NCBI RefSeq assembly: GCF_019024325.1
Contig: NZ_JAFNJS010000003.1
Coordinates: 1 to 64,000, forward strand
From: Falsiroseomonas tokyonensis
GTDB taxonomy: Bacteria > Pseudomonadota > Alphaproteobacteria > Acetobacterales > Acetobacteraceae
Direction of reading: 5' to 3'
DNA: 64,000 nucleotides
Part shown: piece by piece, positions 37,388 to 44,820 of the stretch
How the letters are laid out: every line of letters starts with the position of its first letter
How positions within the stretch are numbered: the stretch's first letter is position 1
Notes under the pieces: generated by a model
Seen by the model: the letters and a program-made list of their open reading frames with translations, nothing else
Databases searched by the model: none
Told to the model about the DNA's origin: nothing
Translations under genes and position numbers: made by a program

Positions 37388-37971
37388 GGCCGCAGCCAGC
37401 CTGCTCCGCGCAGCAATTGCGCCGTCTCGAACAGAGGCAGGCCGACCACATTGGAATGGCTTCCGGACAGGAAGCGCACATACATCTCGGCGCGCTTCTG
37501 GATCTGGTAGCCGCCCGCCACGCCGCGCCATTCGTCGGAGGCGACATGGTCCTCGATCTGGGCCTGGGTCAGCCGCTGGAAGGCGAGGATTGTGGTCACC
37601 AGCCGCGTGGTCTGCCGGCCATCGGGCCAGATCAGGCAGACCCCCGTCATCACGCGATGCCGCCGCCCGGAGAGAAGAGCAAGGAATCGGGCCGCCTCCG
37701 CCGCATCCAGGGGCTTGCCCAGAATGCGCCGACCCACGCCGACCACCGTATCGGCGGCCAGAATCAGCGCGCCTGGCGCCATCAGGGCACCCGCCGCGGC
37801 CTTGCCCGCCGCGAGACGCACCGCGAGCGGACGGGGCGCCTCACCCTTGCGGGGGGTTTCGTCGATGTCAGCCGAAAGAACCTGGTCCGGCGCTATGCCG
37901 ATCCTGGCGAGAAGTTCGAGCCGCCGTGGACTGCCGGAGGCCAGCACCAGCCTTGGTCGCACCTGGGACAT
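37384..37971 (-). CDS. maf: Maf-like nucleotide pyrophosphatase
   Basis: This protein of about 195 residues hydrolyses non-canonical or pyrimidine nucleoside triphosphates (house-cleaning; related to septum inhibition). RLVLASGSPRRLELLARIG is the N-terminal phosphate loop. ADIDETPRKGE and ILAADTVVGV hold the catalytic acidic residues. SGRRHRVMTGVCL and the later YQIQKRAEMYVRFLSGSHSNVVGLPL match the family; the Q in YQIQ replaces the common YxIxG. A TTG six codons earlier is a less likely start. Confidence 0.92.
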   Translation of the reverse strand: MSQVRPRLVLASGSPRRLELLARIGIAPDQVLSADIDETPRKGEAPRPLAVRLAAGKAAAGALMAPGALILAADTVVGVGRRILGKPLDAAEAARFLALLSGRRHRVMTGVCLIWPDGRQTTRLVTTILAFQRLTQAQIEDHVASDEWRGVAGGYQIQKRAEMYVRFLSGSHSNVVGLPLFETAQLLRGAGWLRP

Positions 37972-37997
37972 GCCGAGCGATGCCGGCAAGGCGTCAG

Positions 37998-38216
37998 CTA
38001 CTTGAAGCGGAAGGTGATGCGCCCCTTGGTCAGGTCATAGGGCGTCATTTCCACGTTCACCCTGTCACCGGCCAGGACGCGGATGCGGTTCTTGCGCATC
38101 TTCCCGCTGGTATGGGCCAATACCATGTGGTCGTTGTCGAGCTTGACGCGAAACATCGCGTTGGGCAGCAGCTCCACGACGGTGCCGCTGAACTCGATCA
38201 TGTCCTCTTTCGACAT
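37998..38216 (-). CDS. infA: translation initiation factor IF-1
   Basis: This 72-residue single OB-fold protein binds the ribosomal A site during initiation. It shows [37 protein letters not shown] and [17 protein letters not shown], essentially the bacterial consensus. Length is exactly that of E. coli IF-1. It sits between hisD and maf in the conserved alphaproteobacterial order. Confidence 0.97.
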   Translation of the reverse strand: MSKEDMIEFSGTVVELLPNAMFRVKLDNDHMVLAHTSGKMRKNRIRVLAGDRVNVEMTPYDLTKGRITFRFK

Positions 38217-38335
38217 GCAGATCCTTCATCGGAGTCATCAGGGCCGGCTCGGCCAAGGCCGGCTGAGCGCGACATGAGGGGGTTTCGCGCCAAGGCGCAA
38301 AGCGGCGCGGAACATGAGCGCCATGCTGCCCGCGG

Positions 38336-39643
38336 TCAAGGACGCTTCTCGATGGCGTCCAATCGTACGGCCACACTCATGGCATGCGCATCGAGCCCTT
38401 CGGCGCGCGCCAGGGTGACAGCTGCGCCGCCGATGGCCGAAAGGGCGCGGGCATCCGCCTCGACCCAGGTCGTCCGCTTGAGAAAATCGAAGACGGAAAG
38501 GCCGGAGGCAAAGCGGGCGGTCCGCCCGGTGGGCAGGACGTGGTTGGGCCCCGCCACATAGTCGCCGACGGCTTCCGGGCAGAAGCGGCCAAGGAAGGCG
38601 GCGCCGGCATGGCGGATGCGGGACATCAAGGCACGCGGGGCCTCGACCATGACCTGCAGATGCTCCGGAGCCAGCCGGTTGGTGAGCTCCACTGCCTCCG
38701 CCCAGTCCCGGACCAGGATGATTGCCCCGTGCTGGTCCCACGACTGCCGTGCGATGGCGGCGCGCGGCAGGGTCTGCAACGCCTGCTCCAGCGCCTCGGC
38801 CACGCGCCGACCGAAGGCGGCGTCGTCCGTGATCAGGATGGATTGCGCCGCCTCGTCATGCTCGGCCTGGGCCAGCAGATCCAGGGCGACATGGCGCGGG
38901 TCATTGCCGGCATCCGCAAGCACGACGACCTCGGAAGGTCCGGCGATGCTGTCGATTCCGACCCGGCCGAAAACCTGGCGCTTCGCCTCCGCAACATAGG
39001 CATTGCCCGGCCCGACGATGCGGTCGACCGGTGCCAGCATGGCAGTGCCCCAGGCGAGCGCCGCAATCGCCTGCGCGCCGCCGATCCGCCAGACCTCGCT
39101 GACGCCCGCCAGCCGCGCCGCGGCCAGCACCAGGGGGTTCAGCACGCCATCGGGGGTGGGCACGCACATGGCGATCCGTGCGACGCCGGCCACGCGGGCC
39201 GGCAGGGCATTCATCAGGACGGAGGAGGGGTAGGCTGCCTTGCCGCCTGGGACATAGAGACCCACAGCGTCGATAGCGCCCCAGCGCATCCCGGTCGTCA
39301 CCCCCTCGGCATCGGTCAGCTCGAGGTCCGTCGGCAGCTGCGCCCGGTGGAAGGCCTCGATCCGTCGGGCCGCGGTCTGCAGGGCTTCCAGTTGCTCGGC
39401 CGGCACTGTGGCGGCCGCAGCCTCCATCTCCGCCGCCGTGACGCGCAGTGCGGCGGGCTCGGTGGGGTTCCAGCGGTCGAAGCGGCGGGTCAGCTCCAGA
39501 AGCGCCACGTCGCCCTTCTGCCGCACCTCCGTGATGATCGCGGAAACGGCGCCGTCGACGCGGGTCGTGGTTTCCCGCGCGTCGTTCAATAGGGCCAGGA
39601 AGCTGGGCTCGAAGCCCGCCTCACGCGTGTCGAGCCACTTCAT
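38336..39643 (-). CDS. hisD: histidinol dehydrogenase
   Basis: HisD catalyses the last two oxidations of histidine biosynthesis (histidinol to histidine, NAD-dependent, zinc enzyme). The 435-residue protein has GLYVPGGKAAYPSSVLMNALPA, IGGAQAIAALAWGT, VDRIVGPGNAYVAEAKRQVFG and DSIAGPSEVVVLADA. It also has AQAEHDEAAQSILIT and the late LAPEHLQVM and GPNHVLPTG segments containing zinc ligands. The ATG overlaps the hisG stop by 4 bp. Confidence 0.96.
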   Translation of the reverse strand: MKWLDTREAGFEPSFLALLNDARETTTRVDGAVSAIITEVRQKGDVALLELTRRFDRWNPTEPAALRVTAAEMEAAAATVPAEQLEALQTAARRIEAFHRAQLPTDLELTDAEGVTTGMRWGAIDAVGLYVPGGKAAYPSSVLMNALPARVAGVARIAMCVPTPDGVLNPLVLAAARLAGVSEVWRIGGAQAIAALAWGTAMLAPVDRIVGPGNAYVAEAKRQVFGRVGIDSIAGPSEVVVLADAGNDPRHVALDLLAQAEHDEAAQSILITDDAAFGRRVAEALEQALQTLPRAAIARQSWDQHGAIILVRDWAEAVELTNRLAPEHLQVMVEAPRALMSRIRHAGAAFLGRFCPEAVGDYVAGPNHVLPTGRTARFASGLSVFDFLKRTTWVEADARALSAIGGAAVTLARAEGLDAHAMSVAVRLDAIEKRP

Positions 39644-40359
39644 CGGGAGGCTGCCTCGGCCATGGCGGTGCGGAAGCGTGCGATCCAGGCCCCGATCGCC
39701 TCGGGGCGGGTCTTCAGCGCAGTGCGGTTGACGATCAGACGCGAGGTGACATGGGCGATGACCTCGGTTTCGACCAGGCCATTCGCGCGCAAGGTGGAGC
39801 CGGTCTGCACCAGATCCACGATCAGACGCGAAAGTCCCAGAGAAGGCGCCAGTTCCATGGCCCCGTTCAGATGAACGATTTCCGCCTGCACCCCACGGGC
39901 CGCAAAGTGACGATGCGCGATCGTGGGATATTTGGTCGCGACGGTGACCCGTGACCACGCCCCGATATCCTCCCGCGCCGCCAAGGCTTCCGGCTCGGCA
40001 ACGGAGACGCGGCAGCGGCCGATGCCGAGGTCGAGCGGCGCATAGATCTGGTCGTAGTCGAATTCCATCAGCACATCGGCGCCGCAGACACCGATCTGGG
40101 CGGCCCCATGCGCGACGAAGGTGGCCACGTCGAAGGGGCGGACACGGACCACATCGAGATTGGTATGATTGGTCTCGAAGCGCAGGCGCCGGCTGTCCTC
40201 ATCCGCGTAATCGGCGGCCGGCGCGATACCGGCGCGGGCGAGCAGCGGCCCCAGTTCCGAGAGGATGCGCCCCTTGGGCAGGGCGAGCACCAGCGGGCCA
40301 CCCGCCTCGGCCGGCGTGGAGGGATCGGCGGGAAGGGAGACGCTCGTCAAGGTTTCCAT
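39640..40359 (-). CDS. hisG: ATP phosphoribosyltransferase, short form
   Basis: HisG joins ATP and PRPP in the first step of histidine synthesis. This 239-residue protein is the short type that lacks the C-terminal regulatory domain. It shows LVLALPKGRILSELG, DVATFVAHGAAQIGVCGADVL, RVTVATKYPTIAHRHFA and the PRPP loop LIVDLVQTGSTLRANGL. Short HisG proteins need the HisRS-like partner HisZ, which is not adjacent here. It begins a tight hisG-hisD block. Confidence 0.95.
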   Translation of the reverse strand: METLTSVSLPADPSTPAEAGGPLVLALPKGRILSELGPLLARAGIAPAADYADEDSRRLRFETNHTNLDVVRVRPFDVATFVAHGAAQIGVCGADVLMEFDYDQIYAPLDLGIGRCRVSVAEPEALAAREDIGAWSRVTVATKYPTIAHRHFAARGVQAEIVHLNGAMELAPSLGLSRLIVDLVQTGSTLRANGLVETEVIAHVTSRLIVNRTALKTRPEAIGAWIARFRTAMAEAASR

Positions 40360-40496
40360 GGTCCGGCCTGGCAGCGTGGCAGCGGGCGAGCCGCCACGAT
40401 CTCAATGGCGACCCGGCGGTGACCAGGGCCGCGACGCGCCGGGCGGATCGCAGAAGCGGCGCCCGCCGTCAACCTGCCGCCCCGACCCGTTCATGG

Positions 40497-41297
40497 CTAT
40501 ACCGTGAACTGTTCCGCGATGATCCGCTCCGACAGGCCATGGTCAGGGTCGAACAGCATGGTCAGTGCGACGCCGCGGTCCTCCCAGACCTCAACGCGGC
40601 GCACGTCCCGCACCTCGGTATAATCGGCGACCGCCGCGACGGGTCGCTTTTCGGGCTCCAGCACCTCGAAGACTACCCGCGCCTCGGCTGGCAGCAGGGC
40701 GCCGCGCCAGCGGCGCGGGCGGAAGGCGGAGATCGGGGTCAGGGGCAGGAGGTTGGCGCCCAGCGGCACGATCGGCCCGTGGGCAGAAAGATTGTAGGCG
40801 GTGCTGCCGGCGGGTGTGGAGACCAGCACCCCGTCGCAGACCAACTCCTCCAGCCGCCGCTTGCCGTCGATCAGGATACGGACCTTGGCGGCCTGGCGTG
40901 TCTCACGCAGCAGCGAGACCTCGTTGATCGCCAAAGCCTCCAACGGGTCCCCCTGTCCCACGAAGGCCCGCATGCGCAGCGGATGCAGGATGGCGGCCTG
41001 GGCCAAAGCGAGGCGTTCCGGCAGACCATCCTCCCGAAAATCATTCATGAGGAAGCCGACGCTGCCGCAATTCATGCCGTAGACAGGGAGGTTGCGGCCA
41101 AGCAGCCGGTGCTGGGTCTCCAGCATCAAGCCATCGCCCCCAAGCGCGACCACCATCCGCGCCTCATCCAGCGGAGCATTGCCATAGGCGGCAATGAGGC
41201 GGTTCAGAGCCTCTGTGGCCTGCTCGGTGGGAGCCGCCACGATCGCGATGCGGCCGGCCACGGACTCGGCGCCGGGCGGCGGGAGAAGGGTGCTCAT
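40497..41297 (-). CDS. nadK: NAD kinase
   Basis: This 266-residue enzyme phosphorylates NAD to NADP. It has [16 protein letters not shown] (GGDG), [27 protein letters not shown] (the NE pair) and [24 protein letters not shown]. The short length and the later [18 protein letters not shown] match alphaproteobacterial NadK. A 137-bp spacer separates it from hisG, in which I see no feature. Confidence 0.94.
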   Translation of the reverse strand: MSTLLPPPGAESVAGRIAIVAAPTEQATEALNRLIAAYGNAPLDEARMVVALGGDGLMLETQHRLLGRNLPVYGMNCGSVGFLMNDFREDGLPERLALAQAAILHPLRMRAFVGQGDPLEALAINEVSLLRETRQAAKVRILIDGKRRLEELVCDGVLVSTPAGSTAYNLSAHGPIVPLGANLLPLTPISAFRPRRWRGALLPAEARVVFEVLEPEKRPVAAVADYTEVRDVRRVEVWEDRGVALTMLFDPDHGLSERIIAEQFTV

Positions 41298-41522
41298 GCT
41301 CTCTGGCCGGTGGAGGGCTGCGCGCAGGTCGTGGAAAACAGCGTCATCCTGCGACGCCTGTCAGCGATGCGTCCGCCCGAAGCCAGCGGGCCTGGCCCGG
41401 CGCCCTGCGCCAAATCTCAATCCTCGAACCAGAAGCCGAAGGCATGCGCGAAGTTCCTGGGCAGCTTTCGGCCATCAAGCTCCCTGTAGCCCTGCGCGGC
41501 AAGGGGCCCGGCCGGCGGGGCC

Positions 41523-41912
41523 TCAGCGCGGCGGTCGCGGCCAGTCCAGCCGCGGTTCCGACCTTGCCGGCCCCCGCTCGGGCCAGGCAGCGGGCGGCGG
41601 AACCGGGGGGCGGGAGCGGGGCGTCGGCGCATCGACCGGCTGGCGTGTCATCTGCGGCGGCTCCGCCCAGTCATCCTCGACCGGTGCGCGACGCGGCGCC
41701 GCATCCGGCAGCCGGATCGACAGGGTACGAAGCTCCGCCTGCACCTCATCCAGCTGCGCCTCGATGGCGTCCAGCCGACCCTTCAAGCCGAAGACGCTGA
41801 AGGGCATCAGCAGATAGGCCAGCCCGACCAGGGTGAGCAGGACGAGAACCACGAGCCCGGACCAGTCGGGCAGGCCTGGGATGGTCAGTGTGGCGGCGAT
41901 CTCCTGGAGCAT
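41523..41912 (-). CDS. single-pass membrane protein of unknown function
   Basis: This 129-residue protein has one hydrophobic helix (about residues 18-40, LVVLVLLTLVGLAYLLM). A short coiled coil follows (GRLDAIEAQLDEVQAELRTL, residues 44-64), and the rest is a proline- and arginine-rich tail. I do not recognise a family with assigned function. Its ATG overlaps the moaA stop by one base (TGATG), so it is translated with moaA. The 225 bp between its end and nadK hold no convincing gene, though a short open frame on the same strand (41417-41632) runs through it. Confidence 0.65.
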   Translation of the reverse strand: MLQEIAATLTIPGLPDWSGLVVLVLLTLVGLAYLLMPFSVFGLKGRLDAIEAQLDEVQAELRTLSIRLPDAAPRRAPVEDDWAEPPQMTRQPVDAPTPRSRPPVPPPAAWPERGPARSEPRLDWPRPPR

Positions 41913-42904
41913 CAGCCGCCTGTCACACTCATATGCCGGGCCACGGCCGGCTTGCTGCGGGTGCGGTCGATCACGAAATCATGGCCCTTCGGCTTGCGTG
42001 AAATGGCTTCCAGGATGGCCTGCCGGAGGCCTTCGCTGCCCACCGCCGGGTCCCGAAGCGGGCGCCGGAGATCCGCCGCATCATCCTGCCCGAGGCACAT
42101 GAACAAGGTGCCCGTACAGGTCAGGCGAACCCGATTGCAGGACTCGCAGAAGTTGTGCGTCAATGGCGTGATGAAACCAATGCGCTGGCCGGTTTCGCGG
42201 ACAGCGTAATACCGCGCAGGACCGCCGGTTGTATAATCGGTCTCATCCAGCGTCCAATTCTGGCGTAACTTGGCGCGCACGCTGGACAGCGGCAGGTACT
42301 GGTCATTTCGATCGCCCGAAATCTCGCCCAGGGGCATGGTTTCGATCAGGCAGAGGTCGAAGCCGTGCTCGCCGCACCAGGCAATCATCCGGTCGAATTC
42401 CGATTCGTTCACGCCCTTCATCGCCACGGCATTGATCTTTACGGCCAGGCCGGCCGCCTTGGCGGCAAAGATGCCGTCCAGCGTCGGCTCCAGCCGACCC
42501 CACCGGGTGACCGCGGTAAAGGTCGCGGGGTCCAGCGTATCCATGCTGACATTGATGCGCCGAACCCCGGCCGCGTAGAGATCGGCGGCCATGCGCACCA
42601 GTTGGGTGCCGTTGGTGGTCGTCGTCAGTTCGCGCAATCCCCCACCACCCACCCGCGACCCCAGGCTTCGGAACAGGCTGATGACGTTCTTCCGGACCAG
42701 GGGCTCGCCGCCGGTCAGGCGGATCCGGTCGACTCCCAGGTCGATGAAGGCGCCACAGAGCCGGTCCAGTTCCTCGAGCGAGAGGACCTCCGCCTTCGGC
42801 AGGAAGGTCATGTCCTCGGCCATGCAATAGACGCAGCGGAGGTCGCAACGGTCCGTGACCGAGACGCGGAGGTAGCTCACCTTTCGGCCGAACGGGTCAA
42901 TCAT
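41912..42904 (-). CDS. moaA: GTP 3',8-cyclase (molybdenum cofactor synthesis)
   Basis: MoaA is a radical-SAM enzyme that converts GTP to cyclic dehydro-GTP at the start of molybdopterin synthesis. The first Fe-S cluster is bound by CDLRCVYC (Cys20, Cys24, Cys27), and the second by [25 protein letters not shown] and the TTNGTQL strand are typical. The C-terminus ends with the essential Gly-Gly. Length is about 330 residues. The ATG at [13 protein letters not shown] is preferred over a GTG 15 codons upstream. No moaC is adjacent. A molybdopterin-dependent dehydrogenase subunit occurs 15 kb away. Confidence 0.94.
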   Translation of the reverse strand: MIDPFGRKVSYLRVSVTDRCDLRCVYCMAEDMTFLPKAEVLSLEELDRLCGAFIDLGVDRIRLTGGEPLVRKNVISLFRSLGSRVGGGGLRELTTTTNGTQLVRMAADLYAAGVRRINVSMDTLDPATFTAVTRWGRLEPTLDGIFAAKAAGLAVKINAVAMKGVNESEFDRMIAWCGEHGFDLCLIETMPLGEISGDRNDQYLPLSSVRAKLRQNWTLDETDYTTGGPARYYAVRETGQRIGFITPLTHNFCESCNRVRLTCTGTLFMCLGQDDAADLRRPLRDPAVGSEGLRQAILEAISRKPKGHDFVIDRTRSKPAVARHMSVTGG

Positions 42905-42927
42905 CTTGGGAAATCCCCAGGGGAGGC

Positions 42928-42947
42928 GGAGCCGTCGCGACGGCTCC
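42928..42947. promoter_or_regulatory. perfect 20-bp palindrome upstream of moaA
   Basis: GGAGCCGTCGCGACGGCTCC is fully self-complementary. It lies 24 bp before the moaA start and about 70 bp after the upstream permease stop. It could be an operator, a weak terminator or an RNA hairpin in the moaA leader; the sequence alone does not decide. Confidence 0.45.
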
Positions 42948-43018
42948 ACATGCCTTCAGTCATGGTGCATTTGGTCCGCACCCCCCGTCCGGCGCAACCC
43001 CCGGCCAGCCCACCGCGG

Positions 43019-43774
43019 TCACGCAAGAAGGGCGATGACGCCCGTGGACACCAGGAAGATCAAAGCCGCACGCTTGTACCAGCGTTCGGGCAAGACGTGG
43101 AACAAGCGGGCGCCTAGCGGCACGCAGACCATCAGCACGGGTAGCAGAAGGAGCAGCTTCGCCAGGACCGGCCAGCCCATCAGGCCAGCCAGCGCGGGCG
43201 GGATAACCGAGATCACGGCGATGGTGCCGAAGAACAGGATCAGGTTGGCGCGATGCTGCTTCGCCGCCTCGGGTCCCGCCAACAGATAGAGGATAACGGG
43301 CGGACCACTGATCCCCGTCGCGCCCTTCAAAAGCCCGGCCATGGTGCCCACGGCGATGTTGAGCGGCAGCGGCCGTGACCCATGATAGCGCCAGCCGGAC
43401 ATCAGGAGCAGGCCGAAGACCAGCACGAATCCGCCGATGAAGCGGCGCAGCAGGTCCTCGTCCGCCGTGATCAGGATGAAGGCGCCGAGCGGCGTTGCCA
43501 GGGTGGCCGCTGCACCGATCGGCAGGATGACCCGTCGATTGGCCTCGCGGAATGCCCGGGGCACCAGTTGCAGCGAGACCACCAGCTCCATCAGCAGCAT
43601 GACGGGGATGCCGATCCGAGGCCCCCACAGGACCGAATAGGCCGGGGCCAGCAGCACCGCTGTTCCGAACCCGGAATAACCACGCATCAGGCCCGCAAGA
43701 GCCGTGACGGCGATGGCGATGTAGATCCGCCAATCCCCGAGCAGAACCATTATTTCCAGCGGGATATCGCTCAA
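43019..43774 (-). CDS. TauE/SafE family permease
   Basis: This 251-residue inner-membrane protein has seven to eight predicted helices. The first repeat has LAGLMRGYSGFGTAVLLAPAY, and the second NIAVGTMAGLLKGATGISGPP, the paired GxxGxGG-like motifs of the sulfite exporter/TauE-SafE family. Such proteins export sulfite, sulfoacetate or related anions. The first possible start is a TTG overlapping the DUF3553 stop (TTGA), and an ATG eight codons later is the alternative. Confidence 0.85.
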   Translation of the reverse strand: MSDIPLEIMVLLGDWRIYIAIAVTALAGLMRGYSGFGTAVLLAPAYSVLWGPRIGIPVMLLMELVVSLQLVPRAFREANRRVILPIGAAATLATPLGAFILITADEDLLRRFIGGFVLVFGLLLMSGWRYHGSRPLPLNIAVGTMAGLLKGATGISGPPVILYLLAGPEAAKQHRANLILFFGTIAVISVIPPALAGLMGWPVLAKLLLLLPVLMVCVPLGARLFHVLPERWYKRAALIFLVSTGVIALLA

Positions 43775-43953
43775 GATGCGTCCGGTTCAACGGGGATGAG
43801 GGCAATCACGTCCGCCCGGATCATCACCTTTCCCCTGTTCTCGAAGTTGATGGTCACGCGATCTCCGACAACGGATTGCACCTGACCTATGCCCCAGTCC
43901 GGGCAGTGGGGATGGCGGACGCGCATCCCGGGGGAGAGTTCTGACCACACCAC
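43771..43953 (-). CDS. DUF3553 domain protein
   Basis: This 60-residue protein has the compact beta pattern LSPGMRVRHPHCPDWGIGQVQSV and GDRVTINFENRGKV seen in DUF3553, an SH3-like fold related to the CarD/UvrD C-terminal motif. It probably binds a protein or nucleic acid, but its role is unknown. The start is GTG. Its stop overlaps the TauE/SafE start, and it is divergent from chpT across 160 bp. Confidence 0.8.
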   Translation of the reverse strand: MVWSELSPGMRVRHPHCPDWGIGQVQSVVGDRVTINFENRGKVMIRADVIALIPVEPDAS

Positions 43954-44114
43954 TGCAGCCTATCAACCGACCTGCCACCTCGCTAGCCCGTCGCGCGGAC
44001 GCAACATTGGATTGCCACTCGGCCTTGGTGTTCTGGCAATCTGCGCGGGGTATTTCGAAACCCTGGTCCCCTGGGCCGGCCGTCGTGGCTGGCTGCTGCG
44101 CTGCGGAGGAATGA

Positions 44115-44729
44115 ATGCTGCCTGACAAGATTGCGTTGGCCCAGGCCGTCTGCACGCGACTATGCCATGACCTCGGGGGTCCCGCCGGCGCCTTGGCCGG
44201 CGCGCTGGACCTGCTGGACGGTCCGGGTGACGACGCCATGGACGTCGCGCGCGATGCGGCCCGCATCATGGACCGCCGGATCCGGTTCTACCGGGCCGCC
44301 GTCGGCGCGGGCTGTGGCGACTGCAGGGTCGAGGAGATTGCCCAGATGGCGGAGGGGCTGACGCTCGGCCGCAAGGCGATGATCGATCTGGCGGATCTGG
44401 AGCCGAACGCGGTCTTTCCCGCCCATCTCACCCAGGCGATGCTGCTGGCCTGCTGGACCGCGGTGGATGCCTTGCCGAGGGGCGGCGTGGTGCGGCTGGG
44501 TGGGGACGTCGAAGGTGGTCTCTCGATTTGGCCGGATGGCCCGGGCGCGGCCTGGCCCGTGGGCCTGGCTGCCGGCCTGGCCGGGGATGCGGTGGCGCTG
44601 AATGCGCGCAGCGTCTCGGTACCCCTTTTGCTCGGTGTCTCGGCCTCGGCCGGCATACAGCTGGAACTGATGATGGGCGCCGGCAATTCCGCCTCGCCCC
44701 TGCTGCTGACTTTGGCAACGCGCAACTGA
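44115..44729 (+). CDS. chpT: ChpT-like histidine phosphotransferase
   Basis: This 204-residue protein has the DHp-like helix pair with the phosphorylated histidine in AVCTRLCHDLGGPAGALAGALDLL (His18). A degenerate, ATP-free kinase-type domain follows (residues 80-200). In Caulobacter, ChpT carries phosphate from CckA to CtrA and CpdR. Here it heads the chemotaxis cluster, with ctrA at the far end. The spacing to cheA (91 bp) contains a stem-loop and a palindrome, so the two may be transcribed with different strength. CckA is not in the window. Confidence 0.85.
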   Translation: MLPDKIALAQAVCTRLCHDLGGPAGALAGALDLLDGPGDDAMDVARDAARIMDRRIRFYRAAVGAGCGDCRVEEIAQMAEGLTLGRKAMIDLADLEPNAVFPAHLTQAMLLACWTAVDALPRGGVVRLGGDVEGGLSIWPDGPGAAWPVGLAAGLAGDAVALNARSVSVPLLLGVSASAGIQLELMMGAGNSASPLLLTLATRN

Positions 44730-44739
44730 ATCGGGAAGG

Positions 44740-44762
44740 CGCGCCGGCAGGCCGGCGCGTTT
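44740..44762 (+). terminator. stem-loop between chpT and cheA
   Basis: CGCGCCGGC and GCCGGCGCG pair perfectly (about 8 bp once a loop is allowed) and are followed by TTT. It looks like a weak intrinsic terminator or attenuator just after the chpT stop. Confidence 0.45.
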
Positions 44763-44763
44763 A

Positions 44764-44775
44764 CCGAATATTCGG
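44764..44775. promoter_or_regulatory. 12-bp palindrome upstream of cheA
   Basis: CCGAATATTCGG is perfectly symmetric, AT-rich at its centre, and lies 45 bp before the cheA start. It could be a protein-binding site for regulation of the che genes. No known factor is assigned. Confidence 0.35.
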
Positions 44776-44820
44776 CCTGTTCGGGCAGATTCCTGGAAAG
44801 ACCAGGCGCCGGAGCCCCGA

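Noticed and set aside
41417-41632. 71-codon minus-strand frame running into the spacer before nadK
   Set aside because: The last 25 residues look protein-like, but the start lies inside the membrane-protein gene without a ribosome-binding site. It could be a frameshifted tail of that gene; not decidable by eye.
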